From contig DUDG01000039.1 in assembly GCA_012959395.1 (NCBI GenBank), positions 1 through 62,006 on the forward strand: a DNA stretch of 62,006 nt, read 5' to 3'. This DNA comes from Flavobacteriaceae bacterium (GTDB lineage: Bacteria > Bacteroidota > Bacteroidia > Flavobacteriales > Flavobacteriaceae). Each line of letters opens with the position of its first letter. Positions within the stretch are counted from its first letter, which is position 1. Below are positions 44,894 through 53,466 of the stretch, in pieces. Position numbers and translations under genes: made by a program. The notes under the pieces are model-generated. The model saw only the letters and a list, made by a program, of their open reading frames with translations. It had not been told where the DNA came from and ran no database searches.

Positions 44894-45919
44894 ATGAACT
44901 TAAAAGCCTATCAGGTTGCTGAAATTGTTGATGGTGTAGTTGAAGGAAATGATCAAATTTCAATTGATAAACTTTCTAAAATAGAAAGTGGTGAGAAAGA
45001 TTCCTTATCTTTTTTAGGTAACCCTAAGTATAATAACTTTTTATATTCATCAAAATCTTCTATAATAATTATTAGTAATTCTTTTGTTCTAGATAAACCT
45101 GTTGAAAAAACTCTTATTAGAGTTGATGATCCAAACAAGGCTTTTTCTGTATTACTTGAGTCTTTTAATAAAAACAAAAGAATTTTATTTGGTATTGATA
45201 AAACATCAATTATTTCAAATAATGTTAAATATGAAGATGATTTATATTTTGGAGCTTATTCTGTTTGTCAAGAAAACTCTATTTTAGGAAAAAATGTTAA
45301 AGTTTATCCTCAAGTATTTATAGGTGAAAATGTAAAAATAGGGAACAATAGTATATTATTTCCTGGTGTAAAAATATATGATAATTGCATTATAGGTGAG
45401 AATTGTATAATTCACGCAGGTACAATTATTGGTTCTGATGGTTTTGGTTTTAATTTAGATAAAAACGGTAATCAAATTAAGGTTATTCATAATGGTAATG
45501 TAATTTTAGAAGATAATGTTGAAATTGGAGCTAATTGCACTATTGACAAGGCTACGTTAGGTTCAACTATAATTAAAACTGGAGTTAAAATTGATAACTT
45601 GGTTCAGGTAGCACATAATGTGATCATAGGTGAAAACACTGTTATTGCAGCTTGCGTTGGAATAGCAGGGTCAACAACAATAGGAAAAAATTGTATGATA
45701 GGAGGGCAGGCTGGAGTTTCTGGACATTTAATAATTGGAGATCGAGTTATGATTCAAGCGCAATCTGGTGTTATGAAGAGTGTTGATTCGGATAGTACTG
45801 TAATGGGTATGCCAGCAATTAACTATAGAGATTATAATAAATCTTATGTTCATTTTAAGAACCTACCTAGTATAATAAAATCTTTAGACAAACTTTTTAA
45901 TTTAAATAAAGATGGCTAA
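44894..45919 (+). CDS. lpxD: UDP-3-O-(3-hydroxyacyl)glucosamine N-acyltransferase LpxD
   Basis: LpxD adds the second 3-hydroxyacyl chain in lipid A synthesis. An N-terminal uridine-binding domain (about 1-100: KLSKIESGEKDSLSFLGNPK) is followed by left-handed hexapeptide repeats (I-G-x-N-x-x-I) to about 310. The active site His segment VQVAHNVIIGENT and GSDGFGFNLDKNG are typical. The 341-residue length is normal. It overlaps lpxC-fabZ by eight bases and is the first gene of the lpx unit. Confidence 0.95.
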   Translation: MNLKAYQVAEIVDGVVEGNDQISIDKLSKIESGEKDSLSFLGNPKYNNFLYSSKSSIIIISNSFVLDKPVEKTLIRVDDPNKAFSVLLESFNKNKRILFGIDKTSIISNNVKYEDDLYFGAYSVCQENSILGKNVKVYPQVFIGENVKIGNNSILFPGVKIYDNCIIGENCIIHAGTIIGSDGFGFNLDKNGNQIKVIHNGNVILEDNVEIGANCTIDKATLGSTIIKTGVKIDNLVQVAHNVIIGENTVIAACVGIAGSTTIGKNCMIGGQAGVSGHLIIGDRVMIQAQSGVMKSVDSDSTVMGMPAINYRDYNKSYVHFKNLPSIIKSLDKLFNLNKDG

Positions 45920-47300
45920 ACAACAAACAATTCTTAAATCAGTATCATTAAAGGGGGTTGGGATTCATTCTGGAAATGAAGTAAATCTAACTTTTAAGCC
46001 TGCTGAGGATAATTTTGGTTATGCATTTTGTCGAATGGATATGCCTGATAAGCCAATTATTGAAGCTGATATTAATTATGTAGTTAACACAAAAAGAGGA
46101 ACTACTCTTGAAAAAAATGGTATTAACATCCAAACCTCTGAACATGTTTTAGCCGCCTTAGTTGGTCTTGAAATAGACAATGTATTAATTGAGTTAGATG
46201 CTGCTGAACCTCCTATAATGGATGGTTCCTCCAAGTATTTTGTTGAAGCTCTAATTAAAGCAGGTATTAAAGAACAGAGTGAAGATAGAGTAGAATATAT
46301 AGTTAAAGATGTCATTTCTTTTTACGATGAAGATTCAGGTAGTGATATAACTGTAATTCCTTCAAAATTTTATGAAATAACAACAATGGTTGATTTTGGT
46401 ACAAAAATTTTAGGCACTCAAAATGCCACTATGAAAAAACTGAGTCAATTTAAAACAGATTTTGCTCATGCAAGAACTTTTAGTTTTTTACACGAAATAG
46501 AGATGTTGTTAGACAATGGTTTAATTAAAGGAGGTGATATTAATAACGCCATCGTTTATGTTGAGAAAGAGCTTTCAAAAGAAACAATGCTCAAATTAAG
46601 AAAAGTTTTTAATACAGATAAGCTTGCTGTACAGTCGAATGGTATTCTAAATAATTTAACATTACATTATCCAAATGAAGCAGCTAGACATAAACTCTTA
46701 GATGTTATTGGAGATTTAGCTCTTATTGGAACAAGAATAAAAGGTAAAGTAATCGCTAATAAACCAGGACATTATGTAAACACAATGTTCGCAAAACGAT
46801 TAGCATCTATTATAAAAAATGAGAAAAGAAATGTCGCTCCTGTAGTAGATTTATCTAAGCCACCTGTAATGGATGTTAATCAGATAATGAAGATTCTTCC
46901 TCATCGTCCACCTTTTTTATTGGTCGATAAAATTTTAGAAATTTCAGATAAACATATCATTGGTTTGAAAAATATCACTATAAATGAAGAGTTCTTCAAT
47001 GGTCATTTTCCTGAAAGACCAATTATGCCTGGTGTGCTTCAAATTGAAGCTATGGCTCAAGCTGGAGGGGTCCTTATTTTAAATACTGTTTCTGATCCAG
47101 AAAACTATTTAACTTTTTTTGCAAAAATAGAGAATGCTAAATTTAAGTATCCTGTTGTTCCAGGTGATACGTTGATATTTAAATGCGAATTACTTTCACC
47201 TTTAAGAAGAGGAATAGTTCACATGAAAGCTCGAGCATTTGTAGAAGGTAAGCTTACTAGTGAAGCTGAATTAACGGCTAAAATAATTAGAAATACTTAA
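45912..47300 (+). CDS. lpxC/fabZ: Bifunctional UDP-3-O-acyl-GlcNAc deacetylase / 3-hydroxyacyl-ACP dehydratase
   Basis: The first 300 residues are LpxC, the committed zinc-dependent deacetylase of lipid A synthesis: SVSLKGVGIHSGNEV, the zinc ligand His in QTSEHVLAALVGLEID, MDGSSKYFV and HKLLDVIGDLALIG. From about 318 the FabZ dehydratase follows: MKILPHRPPFLLVDKI, NGHFPERPIMPGVLQIEAMA with the catalytic His and Glu. The fusion is characteristic of Bacteroidota and couples lipid A with fatty acid elongation. It lies between lpxD and lpxA, with six bases before lpxA. Confidence 0.97.
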   Translation: MAKQQTILKSVSLKGVGIHSGNEVNLTFKPAEDNFGYAFCRMDMPDKPIIEADINYVVNTKRGTTLEKNGINIQTSEHVLAALVGLEIDNVLIELDAAEPPIMDGSSKYFVEALIKAGIKEQSEDRVEYIVKDVISFYDEDSGSDITVIPSKFYEITTMVDFGTKILGTQNATMKKLSQFKTDFAHARTFSFLHEIEMLLDNGLIKGGDINNAIVYVEKELSKETMLKLRKVFNTDKLAVQSNGILNNLTLHYPNEAARHKLLDVIGDLALIGTRIKGKVIANKPGHYVNTMFAKRLASIIKNEKRNVAPVVDLSKPPVMDVNQIMKILPHRPPFLLVDKILEISDKHIIGLKNITINEEFFNGHFPERPIMPGVLQIEAMAQAGGVLILNTVSDPENYLTFFAKIENAKFKYPVVPGDTLIFKCELLSPLRRGIVHMKARAFVEGKLTSEAELTAKIIRNT

Positions 47301-47306
47301 ACTTAA

Positions 47307-48089
47307 ATGTATAATCCTTTATCCCATATTGACCCAAGTGCTAGAATAGCAAAAAATGTTGTAGTTGAGCCTTTTACAACTATAGAAAATAATGTAACGA
47401 TAGGTGAAGGGACTTGGATTGGATCAAATGTTACAGTTATGAGTGGTGCTAGAATTGGAAAAAATTGCTCGATATTTCCTGGATCAGTTATTTCTGCAGT
47501 TCCCCAAGACATGAAATTTAATGGAGAAGAAACTCTGGTATTTATTGGAGATAATACTATAATAAGAGAATGTGTTACTGTCAATAGAGGAACTACCGAT
47601 AGAAATAAAACAGTTATAGGAAAAAATTGCCTTATAATGGCATATTGTCACATAGCTCACGATTGTATTGTTGGAGATAATAGCATTTTTTCTAATAATT
47701 CAACTTTAGCAGGACATGTTACAGTAGGATCTTACGTAATCTTAGCTGGCATGGTCGCTGTTCATCAATTTTGCTCTATTGGTAACCATGCTTTTGTTGC
47801 AGGTGGATCATTAGTTAGAAAAGACATTCCGCCATATGTAAAAGCCGCTAGAGAACCTGTTTCATATGTAGGAATTAATTCAGTAGGATTAAGAAGAAGG
47901 GGGTTTGACAATAAGGTTATTATGGAAATACAATCTATATACAGAACTTTATATCAAAAAAAGTATAATAATACTCAAGCAGTCCATATTATGGAAGCAG
48001 AAATGGAAGCAACTAAAGAAAGGGATGAAATAATATTGTTTATAAAAAATTCTCAAAGAGGAATAATGAAAGGTTATTTTAAAAATTAA
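47307..48089 (+). CDS. lpxA: UDP-GlcNAc O-acyltransferase LpxA
   Basis: LpxA begins lipid A synthesis by transferring a 3-hydroxyacyl chain from acyl carrier protein to UDP-GlcNAc. Hexapeptide repeats run from about 8 to 190, with HIAHDCIVGDNSIFSNNST carrying the catalytic His and GTTDRNKTVIGKNCLI in between; the C-terminal helical part starts near 195 (VGLRRRGFDNKVIMEIQSIY). The 260 residues are the normal length. It follows lpxC-fabZ by six bases and precedes efp by five. Confidence 0.96.
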   Translation: MYNPLSHIDPSARIAKNVVVEPFTTIENNVTIGEGTWIGSNVTVMSGARIGKNCSIFPGSVISAVPQDMKFNGEETLVFIGDNTIIRECVTVNRGTTDRNKTVIGKNCLIMAYCHIAHDCIVGDNSIFSNNSTLAGHVTVGSYVILAGMVAVHQFCSIGNHAFVAGGSLVRKDIPPYVKAAREPVSYVGINSVGLRRRGFDNKVIMEIQSIYRTLYQKKYNNTQAVHIMEAEMEATKERDEIILFIKNSQRGIMKGYFKN

Positions 48090-48094
48090 AAACC

Positions 48095-48661
48095 ATGGCA
48101 ACTTCATCAGATATAAGAAAAGGACTTTGTATAAAATATAGTAATGATATTTATAAAGTTACTGAGTTTCTTCATGTTAAACCAGGGAAGGGTCCGGCTT
48201 TTGTTAGAACAAAACTTAAAAGTGTAACTAATGGAAAAGTCATTGATAATACATTTTCTGCTGGTCACAAAATTGATGAGGTAAGGGTTGAGACTAATAG
48301 ATTTCAATTTTTATATAAAGAAGACGTGACTTATCATTTTATGAATGTTGATGATTATAATCAAATTACTATTGAAGAAAATTTATTAGACTCTTGTCTA
48401 TTTTTAAAAGAAGGTGAGATTGTAACAGTTTTAACAAACACAGAAGATGGATCTAGCCTTTCTGTCGAAATGCCTCAAAGCGTTACTTTGGAAATTTCAG
48501 AAACTGAACCAGGTCTTAAAGGAAATACCGCTACTAATGCAACAAAGCCAGCTACTTTAGAGACTGGAGCAACAATAAACGTTCCTTTATTTATAAATGA
48601 AGGAGATTCAATTAAAATTGATCCCGAAAAAGGATCTTATTTAGAAAGAGTAAAAAATTAA
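48095..48661 (+). CDS. efp: Translation elongation factor P
   Basis: EF-P helps ribosomes form peptide bonds at proline stretches. The N-terminal KOW-like domain carries the loop KPGKGPAFVRTKL with Lys32 at the tip, the position that is modified in many bacteria; the OB domains contain FMNVDDYNQITIEENLL and KPATLETGATINVPLFINEGD. The 188 residues are complete. No epmA or epmB-like gene is nearby, so modification state is unknown. It is inside the lpx-fab cluster, a conserved neighbourhood in Flavobacteriia as I recall. Confidence 0.96.
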   Translation: MATSSDIRKGLCIKYSNDIYKVTEFLHVKPGKGPAFVRTKLKSVTNGKVIDNTFSAGHKIDEVRVETNRFQFLYKEDVTYHFMNVDDYNQITIEENLLDSCLFLKEGEIVTVLTNTEDGSSLSVEMPQSVTLEISETEPGLKGNTATNATKPATLETGATINVPLFINEGDSIKIDPEKGSYLERVKN

Positions 48662-48669
48662 TCCTATTA

Positions 48670-49539
48670 ATGAGCATATTAGTAAACAAGAATTCTAAAA
48701 TTTTAGTACAAGGATTTACTGGAAGTGAAGGAACATTTCATTCTAAACAAATGATAGCCTATGGAACAAATATAGTTGGTGGAATTACACCAGGAAAGGG
48801 AGGTCAAATGCATTTAGAAAAGCCTGTTTTTAACACTGTGAAAGAAGCTGTCGAAAAAATTAATGCTGATACTTCAATTATTTTTGTGCCTGCAAGATTT
48901 GCTGCTGATGCAATTATGGAATCAGCTGATTCCGGTATTAAAACTATAATTGCAATTACGGAAGGAATTCCTATTTCTGACATGACTAAAGTAAGTCAAT
49001 ATATTAAAAACAAGGATTGTACTTTAATTGGACCTAATTGCCCTGGTATTATAACTCCTGACGAAGCAAAAGTTGGCATTATGCCTGGTTTTGTTTTTAA
49101 TAAAGGTACAATAGGGCTTGTTTCAAAATCTGGAACTCTCACATATGAAGCAGCAGATCAAATAGTTAAACAAGGTTTTGGAATATCGACTGCTATTGGA
49201 ATAGGAGGGGATCCTATAATTGGAACAACTACAAAAGACGCTATAAAGTTGTTTATGGATGATCCAGATACTGAATGCATAGTAATGATTGGAGAAATAG
49301 GCGGTCAACTTGAAACGGATGCTGCTCTCTGGATTAAGGAAAATGGTAATAAAAAACCTATTGTTGGATATATTGCAGGAGAAACTGCTCCAAAAGGCAG
49401 AACTATGGGCCATGCTGGAGCAATTGTTGATGGTACTGAAGACACCGCTGAAGCTAAAAAGAAAATCATGAAAGAATGTGGTATCCATGTTGTAGATTCT
49501 CCTGCAGAAATTGGAAAAAAAGTTGCTCAGGTTCTTTAA
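48670..49539 (+). CDS. sucD: Succinate-CoA ligase subunit alpha
   Basis: The alpha subunit makes and hydrolyses succinyl-CoA in the TCA cycle, with phosphohistidine as intermediate. GFTGSEGTFHSKQMIAYGTN is the CoA-binding Rossmann segment, IGPNCPGIITPDEAKVGIMP follows, and the active-site His is in GRTMGHAGAIVDG. The 289-residue length is normal. sucC, the beta subunit, is not in the window; in Flavobacteriia the two genes are often separated. It begins eight bases after efp and is followed by fabG after 32 bases. Confidence 0.96.
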   Translation: MSILVNKNSKILVQGFTGSEGTFHSKQMIAYGTNIVGGITPGKGGQMHLEKPVFNTVKEAVEKINADTSIIFVPARFAADAIMESADSGIKTIIAITEGIPISDMTKVSQYIKNKDCTLIGPNCPGIITPDEAKVGIMPGFVFNKGTIGLVSKSGTLTYEAADQIVKQGFGISTAIGIGGDPIIGTTTKDAIKLFMDDPDTECIVMIGEIGGQLETDAALWIKENGNKKPIVGYIAGETAPKGRTMGHAGAIVDGTEDTAEAKKKIMKECGIHVVDSPAEIGKKVAQVL

Positions 49540-49571
49540 TAAATCACTAATTTTACAAATTAATTGGTGTT

Positions 49572-50318
49572 ATGAGTTTATTAGAGGGGAAGACAGTGAT
49601 AATTACTGGTGCTAGTCGAGGCATTGGAAAAGGTATTGCTTTAACTTTAGCTAGTCACGGTGCTAATATTGCTTTTTCATATAGCAAGTCTGTAGACTTA
49701 GCTAATGATCTTGTTTCTCAAATTACTCATTTAGGAGTTAACTGTAAAGCGTATAAAAGTAATGCGGCTAGTTTTGAGGAATCTCAAAAACTTGTTGATG
49801 ATGTGTTGAATGATTTTGAAACATTTGATATTTTGATTAATAACGCAGGTATTACAAAGGATAATCTTTTGATGAGAATGAGTGAAACTGATTTTGATAA
49901 AGTAATTGAAGTTAACTTAAAGTCCGTTTTCAATATGGTTAAAGCTGCTCAAAGAGTTTTTCTAAAAAAGAAATCAGGAAGCATAATTAATATAAGTTCT
50001 ATAGTTGGAGTAAAAGGTAATGCAGGTCAATCAAATTATGCAGCTTCTAAAGCTGGTATTATTGGGTTTTCAAAATCTATTGCATTAGAGCTTGGGTCTA
50101 GAAATATTAGATCTAATGTTGTTGCACCTGGTTTTATTGAAACCGAAATGACGGCTGAATTAAGTGAAGATATTGTAAATAACTGGATTCAAGGAATCCC
50201 ATTAAAAAGAGGAGGTAAACCTGAAGATGTGGCAAATCTTTGTTTATTTCTTGCTTCGGATCTGTCAACTTTTATAACAGGTCAAGTAATTAATGTCGAT
50301 GGCGGCATGTTAACATAA
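49572..50318 (+). CDS. fabG: 3-Oxoacyl-ACP reductase FabG
   Basis: FabG is the NADPH-dependent ketoreductase of fatty acid elongation. The Rossmann motif TGASRGIGKGIA starts at 13, NNAGITKDNLLMRM contains the N-N-A-G segment, and the catalytic Ser-Tyr-Lys appear in NISSIVGVKGNAGQSNYAASKAG. The 248 residues are typical. Position next to the lpxC-fabZ-lpxA cluster fits a role in acyl chain supply, and the D-N-L-L-M-R-M motif distinguishes FabG from other short-chain dehydrogenases. Confidence 0.93.
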   Translation: MSLLEGKTVIITGASRGIGKGIALTLASHGANIAFSYSKSVDLANDLVSQITHLGVNCKAYKSNAASFEESQKLVDDVLNDFETFDILINNAGITKDNLLMRMSETDFDKVIEVNLKSVFNMVKAAQRVFLKKKSGSIINISSIVGVKGNAGQSNYAASKAGIIGFSKSIALELGSRNIRSNVVAPGFIETEMTAELSEDIVNNWIQGIPLKRGGKPEDVANLCLFLASDLSTFITGQVINVDGGMLT

Positions 50319-50343
50319 ATAATTAAAATTAAAAACTAAAAAA

Positions 50344-51162
50344 ATGGAAAAATTAAACAGAATTGGATTGCCTATTGTAATATTAGTAATGCTCACATTT
50401 GTTGGCCTTATGAAATCAATAGTAAACATTGGTTATGGTGAAGCAGGAGTATTATTTAGAACTCTTGGCGGAGGTGTTGTGACGGATGAAGCTCCTATGG
50501 GGGAAGGTCTTAATTTTATACTCCCTTGGAATAAAGTATACATATACAATATTAAACAACAAGAGGTTTTTGAAAGTCAAATGCAGGTATTGTCTTCAAA
50601 TGGTTTAGAGATTTCACTTGATGTTTCTGTATTATATCAGCCACAATCTAATAAGCTAGGTTTATTACACCAAACTAAAGGAACTAACTATTTAGATGTA
50701 GTTCTAGTACCATCAATTAGAGCAGTAGCTAGAAGTGTTGTCGGAAGATACACACCAGAACAATTATATTCTACTAAAAGGGATGCTATTCAAGATGAAA
50801 TCTATGATGAGCTTAAAGAGGGGGTACAGGAACAATTTGTTCAGATTAATGCTGTTTTAGTAAGAGATGTTACTCTTCCTCAAACGATTAAACAAGCAAT
50901 TGAAAGAAAGCTTAGTCAGGAACAAATGTCTCTTGAATATGAATTTAAACTTGAATCAGCTAGAAAAGAAGCTGAAAAAGTAAGAATTGATGCTCAAGGT
51001 AAAGCAGATGCAAATAGAATATTAAATTCATCTCTAACTAGCAATATTTTAAGAGACAAAGGAATTGAAGCTACATTAAAATTAGCTGAATCACCTAACT
51101 CAAAAGTTATTATAATTGGCAGTGGTAAAGATGGACTTCCTATAATTTTAGGAAATCAATAA
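50344..51162 (+). CDS. Prohibitin-like SPFH-domain membrane protein
   Basis: The 272-residue protein has an N-terminal membrane anchor (about 11-28), followed by an SPFH domain: GYGEAGVLFRTLGGGVV, GEGLNFILPWNKVYIYNIKQ, LDVSVLYQPQSNKLG and VGRYTPEQLYSTKRDAIQDE. A coiled coil rich in Glu, Lys and Ala follows (about 190-240). Such proteins form large rings on membranes and influence proteases or membrane domains. Its partner is not evident. It ends 24 bases before the histidine leader peptide, with no strong terminator between, so the his operon promoter must lie within about 25 bases. Confidence 0.9.
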   Translation: MEKLNRIGLPIVILVMLTFVGLMKSIVNIGYGEAGVLFRTLGGGVVTDEAPMGEGLNFILPWNKVYIYNIKQQEVFESQMQVLSSNGLEISLDVSVLYQPQSNKLGLLHQTKGTNYLDVVLVPSIRAVARSVVGRYTPEQLYSTKRDAIQDEIYDELKEGVQEQFVQINAVLVRDVTLPQTIKQAIERKLSQEQMSLEYEFKLESARKEAEKVRIDAQGKADANRILNSSLTSNILRDKGIEATLKLAESPNSKVIIIGSGKDGLPIILGNQ

Positions 51163-51169
51163 TTTTATA

Positions 51170-51177
51170 TATATTCG
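51170..51177 (+). promoter_or_regulatory. Probable -7 element of the histidine operon
   Basis: TATATTCG matches TAnnTTTG in seven of eight positions and lies nine bases before the leader-peptide ATG. No good TTG is seen 17-23 bases upstream, so the element is tentative, but a promoter is expected here because the attenuator follows at once. Confidence 0.42.
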
Positions 51178-51186
51178 CACCTTTAA

Positions 51187-51243
51187 ATGAAATTTACTCA
51201 TAACATACATCGTCATTTATACTTCCTCAAACGAGTGATGTGA
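51187..51243 (+). CDS. Histidine operon leader peptide, 18 residues
   Basis: A short open frame encodes MKFTHNIHRHLYFLKRVM and ends in TGA. Three His residues (5, 8, 10; codons at 51199, 51208 and 51214) fall within six residues, far above the frequency in ordinary proteins of this window. The frame lies between a probable promoter and a strong hairpin terminator in front of hisG. A translating ribosome would pause here when charged His-tRNA is scarce. It is too short to be listed by usual gene finders, so its reading rests on the His codons and the RNA pairing described for the attenuator. Confidence 0.75.
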   Translation: MKFTHNIHRHLYFLKRVM

Positions 51244-51299
51244 TGATATTGTTGTATTATTATATAAGCCCGTTTGTTAATTCAAACGGGTTTTTTTTT
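51227..51299 (+). terminator. Histidine attenuator: antiterminator segment and intrinsic terminator
   Basis: CCCGTTTG (51269-51276) and CAAACGGG (51283-51290) form a perfect eight-pair stem with loop TTAATT, followed by nine T: a strong intrinsic terminator 22 bases before hisG. The upstream TCAAACG at 51227-51233 repeats the sequence 51282-51288, so CAAACG of either copy can pair with CGTTTG (51271-51276). Pairing of the upstream copy would form an antiterminator. The upstream copy starts 11 bases past the last His codon and is covered by a ribosome at the stop codon (51241-51243), as expected for attenuation. Confidence 0.82.
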
Positions 51300-51321
51300 G
51301 TTAAAAATTTAAACATATACA

Positions 51322-52179
51322 ATGCAAAGAATTAAAATTGCTATTCAAAAATCAGGAAGATTAAATGAAGAATCATTAAGTCTATTAAAGAAGTGTGGTA
51401 TTAATATTGACAATTATAAAGACCAGTTAAAAGCATCTTCTGTTAATTTTCCGATTGATGTTTTTTTTCTTAGAAATAGTGATATCCCTCAGTATATAAT
51501 TGATGGAATAGTTGATGTGGCTATAATTGGAGAAAACTTAATAATAGAAAATGATAATAAAATTGATATTATTGAAAGATTAGGTTTTTCTAAGTGTAAA
51601 GTTTCTATTGCAGTTCCTAATAAGATGGAATTTAATTCTATTATGGATTTAAATGATCTTAAAATTGCTACTTCTTATCCAAATACCTTAAATAATTTTC
51701 TAAATAAAGAATCTATAAAAGCAAGAACTCACGTTATTAATGGGTCTGTTGAAATTGCACCTAATATTGGTCTTTCTGATGCAATTTGTGATATAGTTTC
51801 TAGCGGAAGCACTCTATATAAAAATAATTTAAAAGAAGTTTATGTAATACATTATTCTGAAGCAGTTTTAGCTGTAAGTAACACAATTGATAAAAAATCT
51901 AATGAGTTACTAGAAAAATTACTTTTTAGAATAAAGGCAGTATTAAAAGCAAAAAAATCTAAATATATACTCTTAAATGCTCCAAATGAGAAAATTAATA
52001 CTATTTCAAAAATACTACCTGTTCTTAAGAGCCCAACTGTTTTACCTTTAAATCAAAAAGGCTGGAGTTCGTTGCATTCGGTTATTGAAGAAGATACATT
52101 TTGGGAAGTGATAGATAAGATTAAAGAAGCTGGTGCTGAGGATATTTTAGTTTGTCCAATTGAAAAAATGGTTTTATAA
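51322..52179 (+). CDS. hisG: ATP phosphoribosyltransferase, long form
   Basis: HisG starts histidine synthesis by joining ATP and PRPP and is normally feedback-inhibited by histidine. At 285 residues this is the long, self-sufficient form, which does not need HisZ. MQRIKIAIQKSGRLNEESLS opens the protein; DVAIIGENLI, SDAICDIVSSGSTLYKNNL (PRPP-binding) follow, and the last 75 residues form the ACT-like regulatory domain. It is the first gene of the eight-gene operon behind the attenuator. hisD overlaps its stop by one base. Confidence 0.97.
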   Translation: MQRIKIAIQKSGRLNEESLSLLKKCGINIDNYKDQLKASSVNFPIDVFFLRNSDIPQYIIDGIVDVAIIGENLIIENDNKIDIIERLGFSKCKVSIAVPNKMEFNSIMDLNDLKIATSYPNTLNNFLNKESIKARTHVINGSVEIAPNIGLSDAICDIVSSGSTLYKNNLKEVYVIHYSEAVLAVSNTIDKKSNELLEKLLFRIKAVLKAKKSKYILLNAPNEKINTISKILPVLKSPTVLPLNQKGWSSLHSVIEEDTFWEVIDKIKEAGAEDILVCPIEKMVL

Positions 52180-53465
52180 TGAATAAATATTATAATCCAC
52201 CTAAAAGTATTTGGAAAGAACTGATTAAAAGACCCACTATTAAAATTTCTTTTATAAATAAAACGATTGATTATATTTTTAATTTAGTCCAAAAAAAAGG
52301 GGATGATGCTATTAGATTATTAACTAAAGAATTTGATAAGATTGATTTAATAAATAATAAAGTAGAAGAATCTAAAATAGCTAATGCTATAAATTATGTT
52401 GATAATGAGTTGAAAAACTCTATTAATTTAGCTTTTGATAATATCTACAAATTTCATAAAAGTCAATTAACTAAATCTTGTAAAATAGAAACTAGCGCTG
52501 GGGTAGTTTGTTGGCAGGAGAAAAGACCAATTGAGTCTGTTGGTTTTTATATACCTGGAGGTTCTGCTCCTTTGTTTTCTACTATACTTATGCTAGCAAT
52601 TCCAGCAATGATAGCTGGTTGTAGAAAAATGATATTATGCACTCCACCTTCATCAGATGGAAGTGCTAACAACATTATTCTTTATGTTGCCAAACTTTGT
52701 AATATAAAAGACATTTACTTAGTCGGTGGCGCTCAAGCAATAGCCGCAATGACATTTGGGACTAGTTCAATTCCTAAAGTGAACAAAATTTTTGGTCCAG
52801 GCAATCAATATGTAACTGCTGCAAAAATTAAATCTATTCAATTTAACACTGCAATTGATATGCCTGCAGGTCCTAGTGAATTATTAGTACTTGCAGATCA
52901 ATATGCTAATCCTAGTTATATAGCATCAGATTTACTGTCTCAAGCGGAACATGGTCCAGATAGTCAAGTGATTTTTGTAAGTCTTTCAAAATCTTTGATT
53001 AATGATGTTGAAAAATGCATAAATGATCAAATTAAGAATTTAGACAGAATAGATTTTATTAATAACTCAATTTCAAATTCAAAGCTTATATTTTTTGATG
53101 ATGAAACTAAAGCAATTGACTTTATTAATTTATATGCACCAGAACATTATATAATTAATGTTAAAAATGAGTCCTTTTTTATAGACAATATTGTAAGTGC
53201 TGGCTCTGTGTTTATCGGAAATTACACTCCTGAAAGCGCTGGTGACTATGCGTCGGGTACAAATCATACTCTTCCGACAAATGGAAATGCAAAGCAATAT
53301 AGTGGTGTTAATTTAGATAGTTTTCAAAAGACTATTACATTTCAAAAAATATCAAAAACAGGTTTGTTGAATATTTCTAAAACTGTTGAAACTATGGCTC
53401 AAGCGGAAGGTTTAAAAGCTCATAAAAACGCAGTATCAATAAGGGTTAAAGATTTAAAAAATTAA
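52179..53465 (+). CDS. hisD: Histidinol dehydrogenase
   Basis: HisD carries out the last two oxidations to histidine with NAD and zinc. IESVGFYIPGGSAPLFSTIL, GGAQAIAAMTFGTSSIPKVN, IFGPGNQYVTAAK, DMPAGPSELLVLAD and SQAEHGPDSQ are family motifs, with zinc ligands Gln and His in SQAEHG and Asp/His near the C-terminus (DYASGTNHTLPTNG). The 428 residues are normal in length. It overlaps hisG by one base and precedes hisC by one base. Confidence 0.97.
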   Translation: MNKYYNPPKSIWKELIKRPTIKISFINKTIDYIFNLVQKKGDDAIRLLTKEFDKIDLINNKVEESKIANAINYVDNELKNSINLAFDNIYKFHKSQLTKSCKIETSAGVVCWQEKRPIESVGFYIPGGSAPLFSTILMLAIPAMIAGCRKMILCTPPSSDGSANNIILYVAKLCNIKDIYLVGGAQAIAAMTFGTSSIPKVNKIFGPGNQYVTAAKIKSIQFNTAIDMPAGPSELLVLADQYANPSYIASDLLSQAEHGPDSQVIFVSLSKSLINDVEKCINDQIKNLDRIDFINNSISNSKLIFFDDETKAIDFINLYAPEHYIINVKNESFFIDNIVSAGSVFIGNYTPESAGDYASGTNHTLPTNGNAKQYSGVNLDSFQKTITFQKISKTGLLNISKTVETMAQAEGLKAHKNAVSIRVKDLKN

Positions 53466-53466
53466 T

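Noticed and set aside
49123-49488. 121-codon open frame on the minus strand inside sucD
   Set aside because: It lies wholly within a well-conserved gene, its translation has low-complexity Ser/Phe/Cys content and no domain; a frame shadow.
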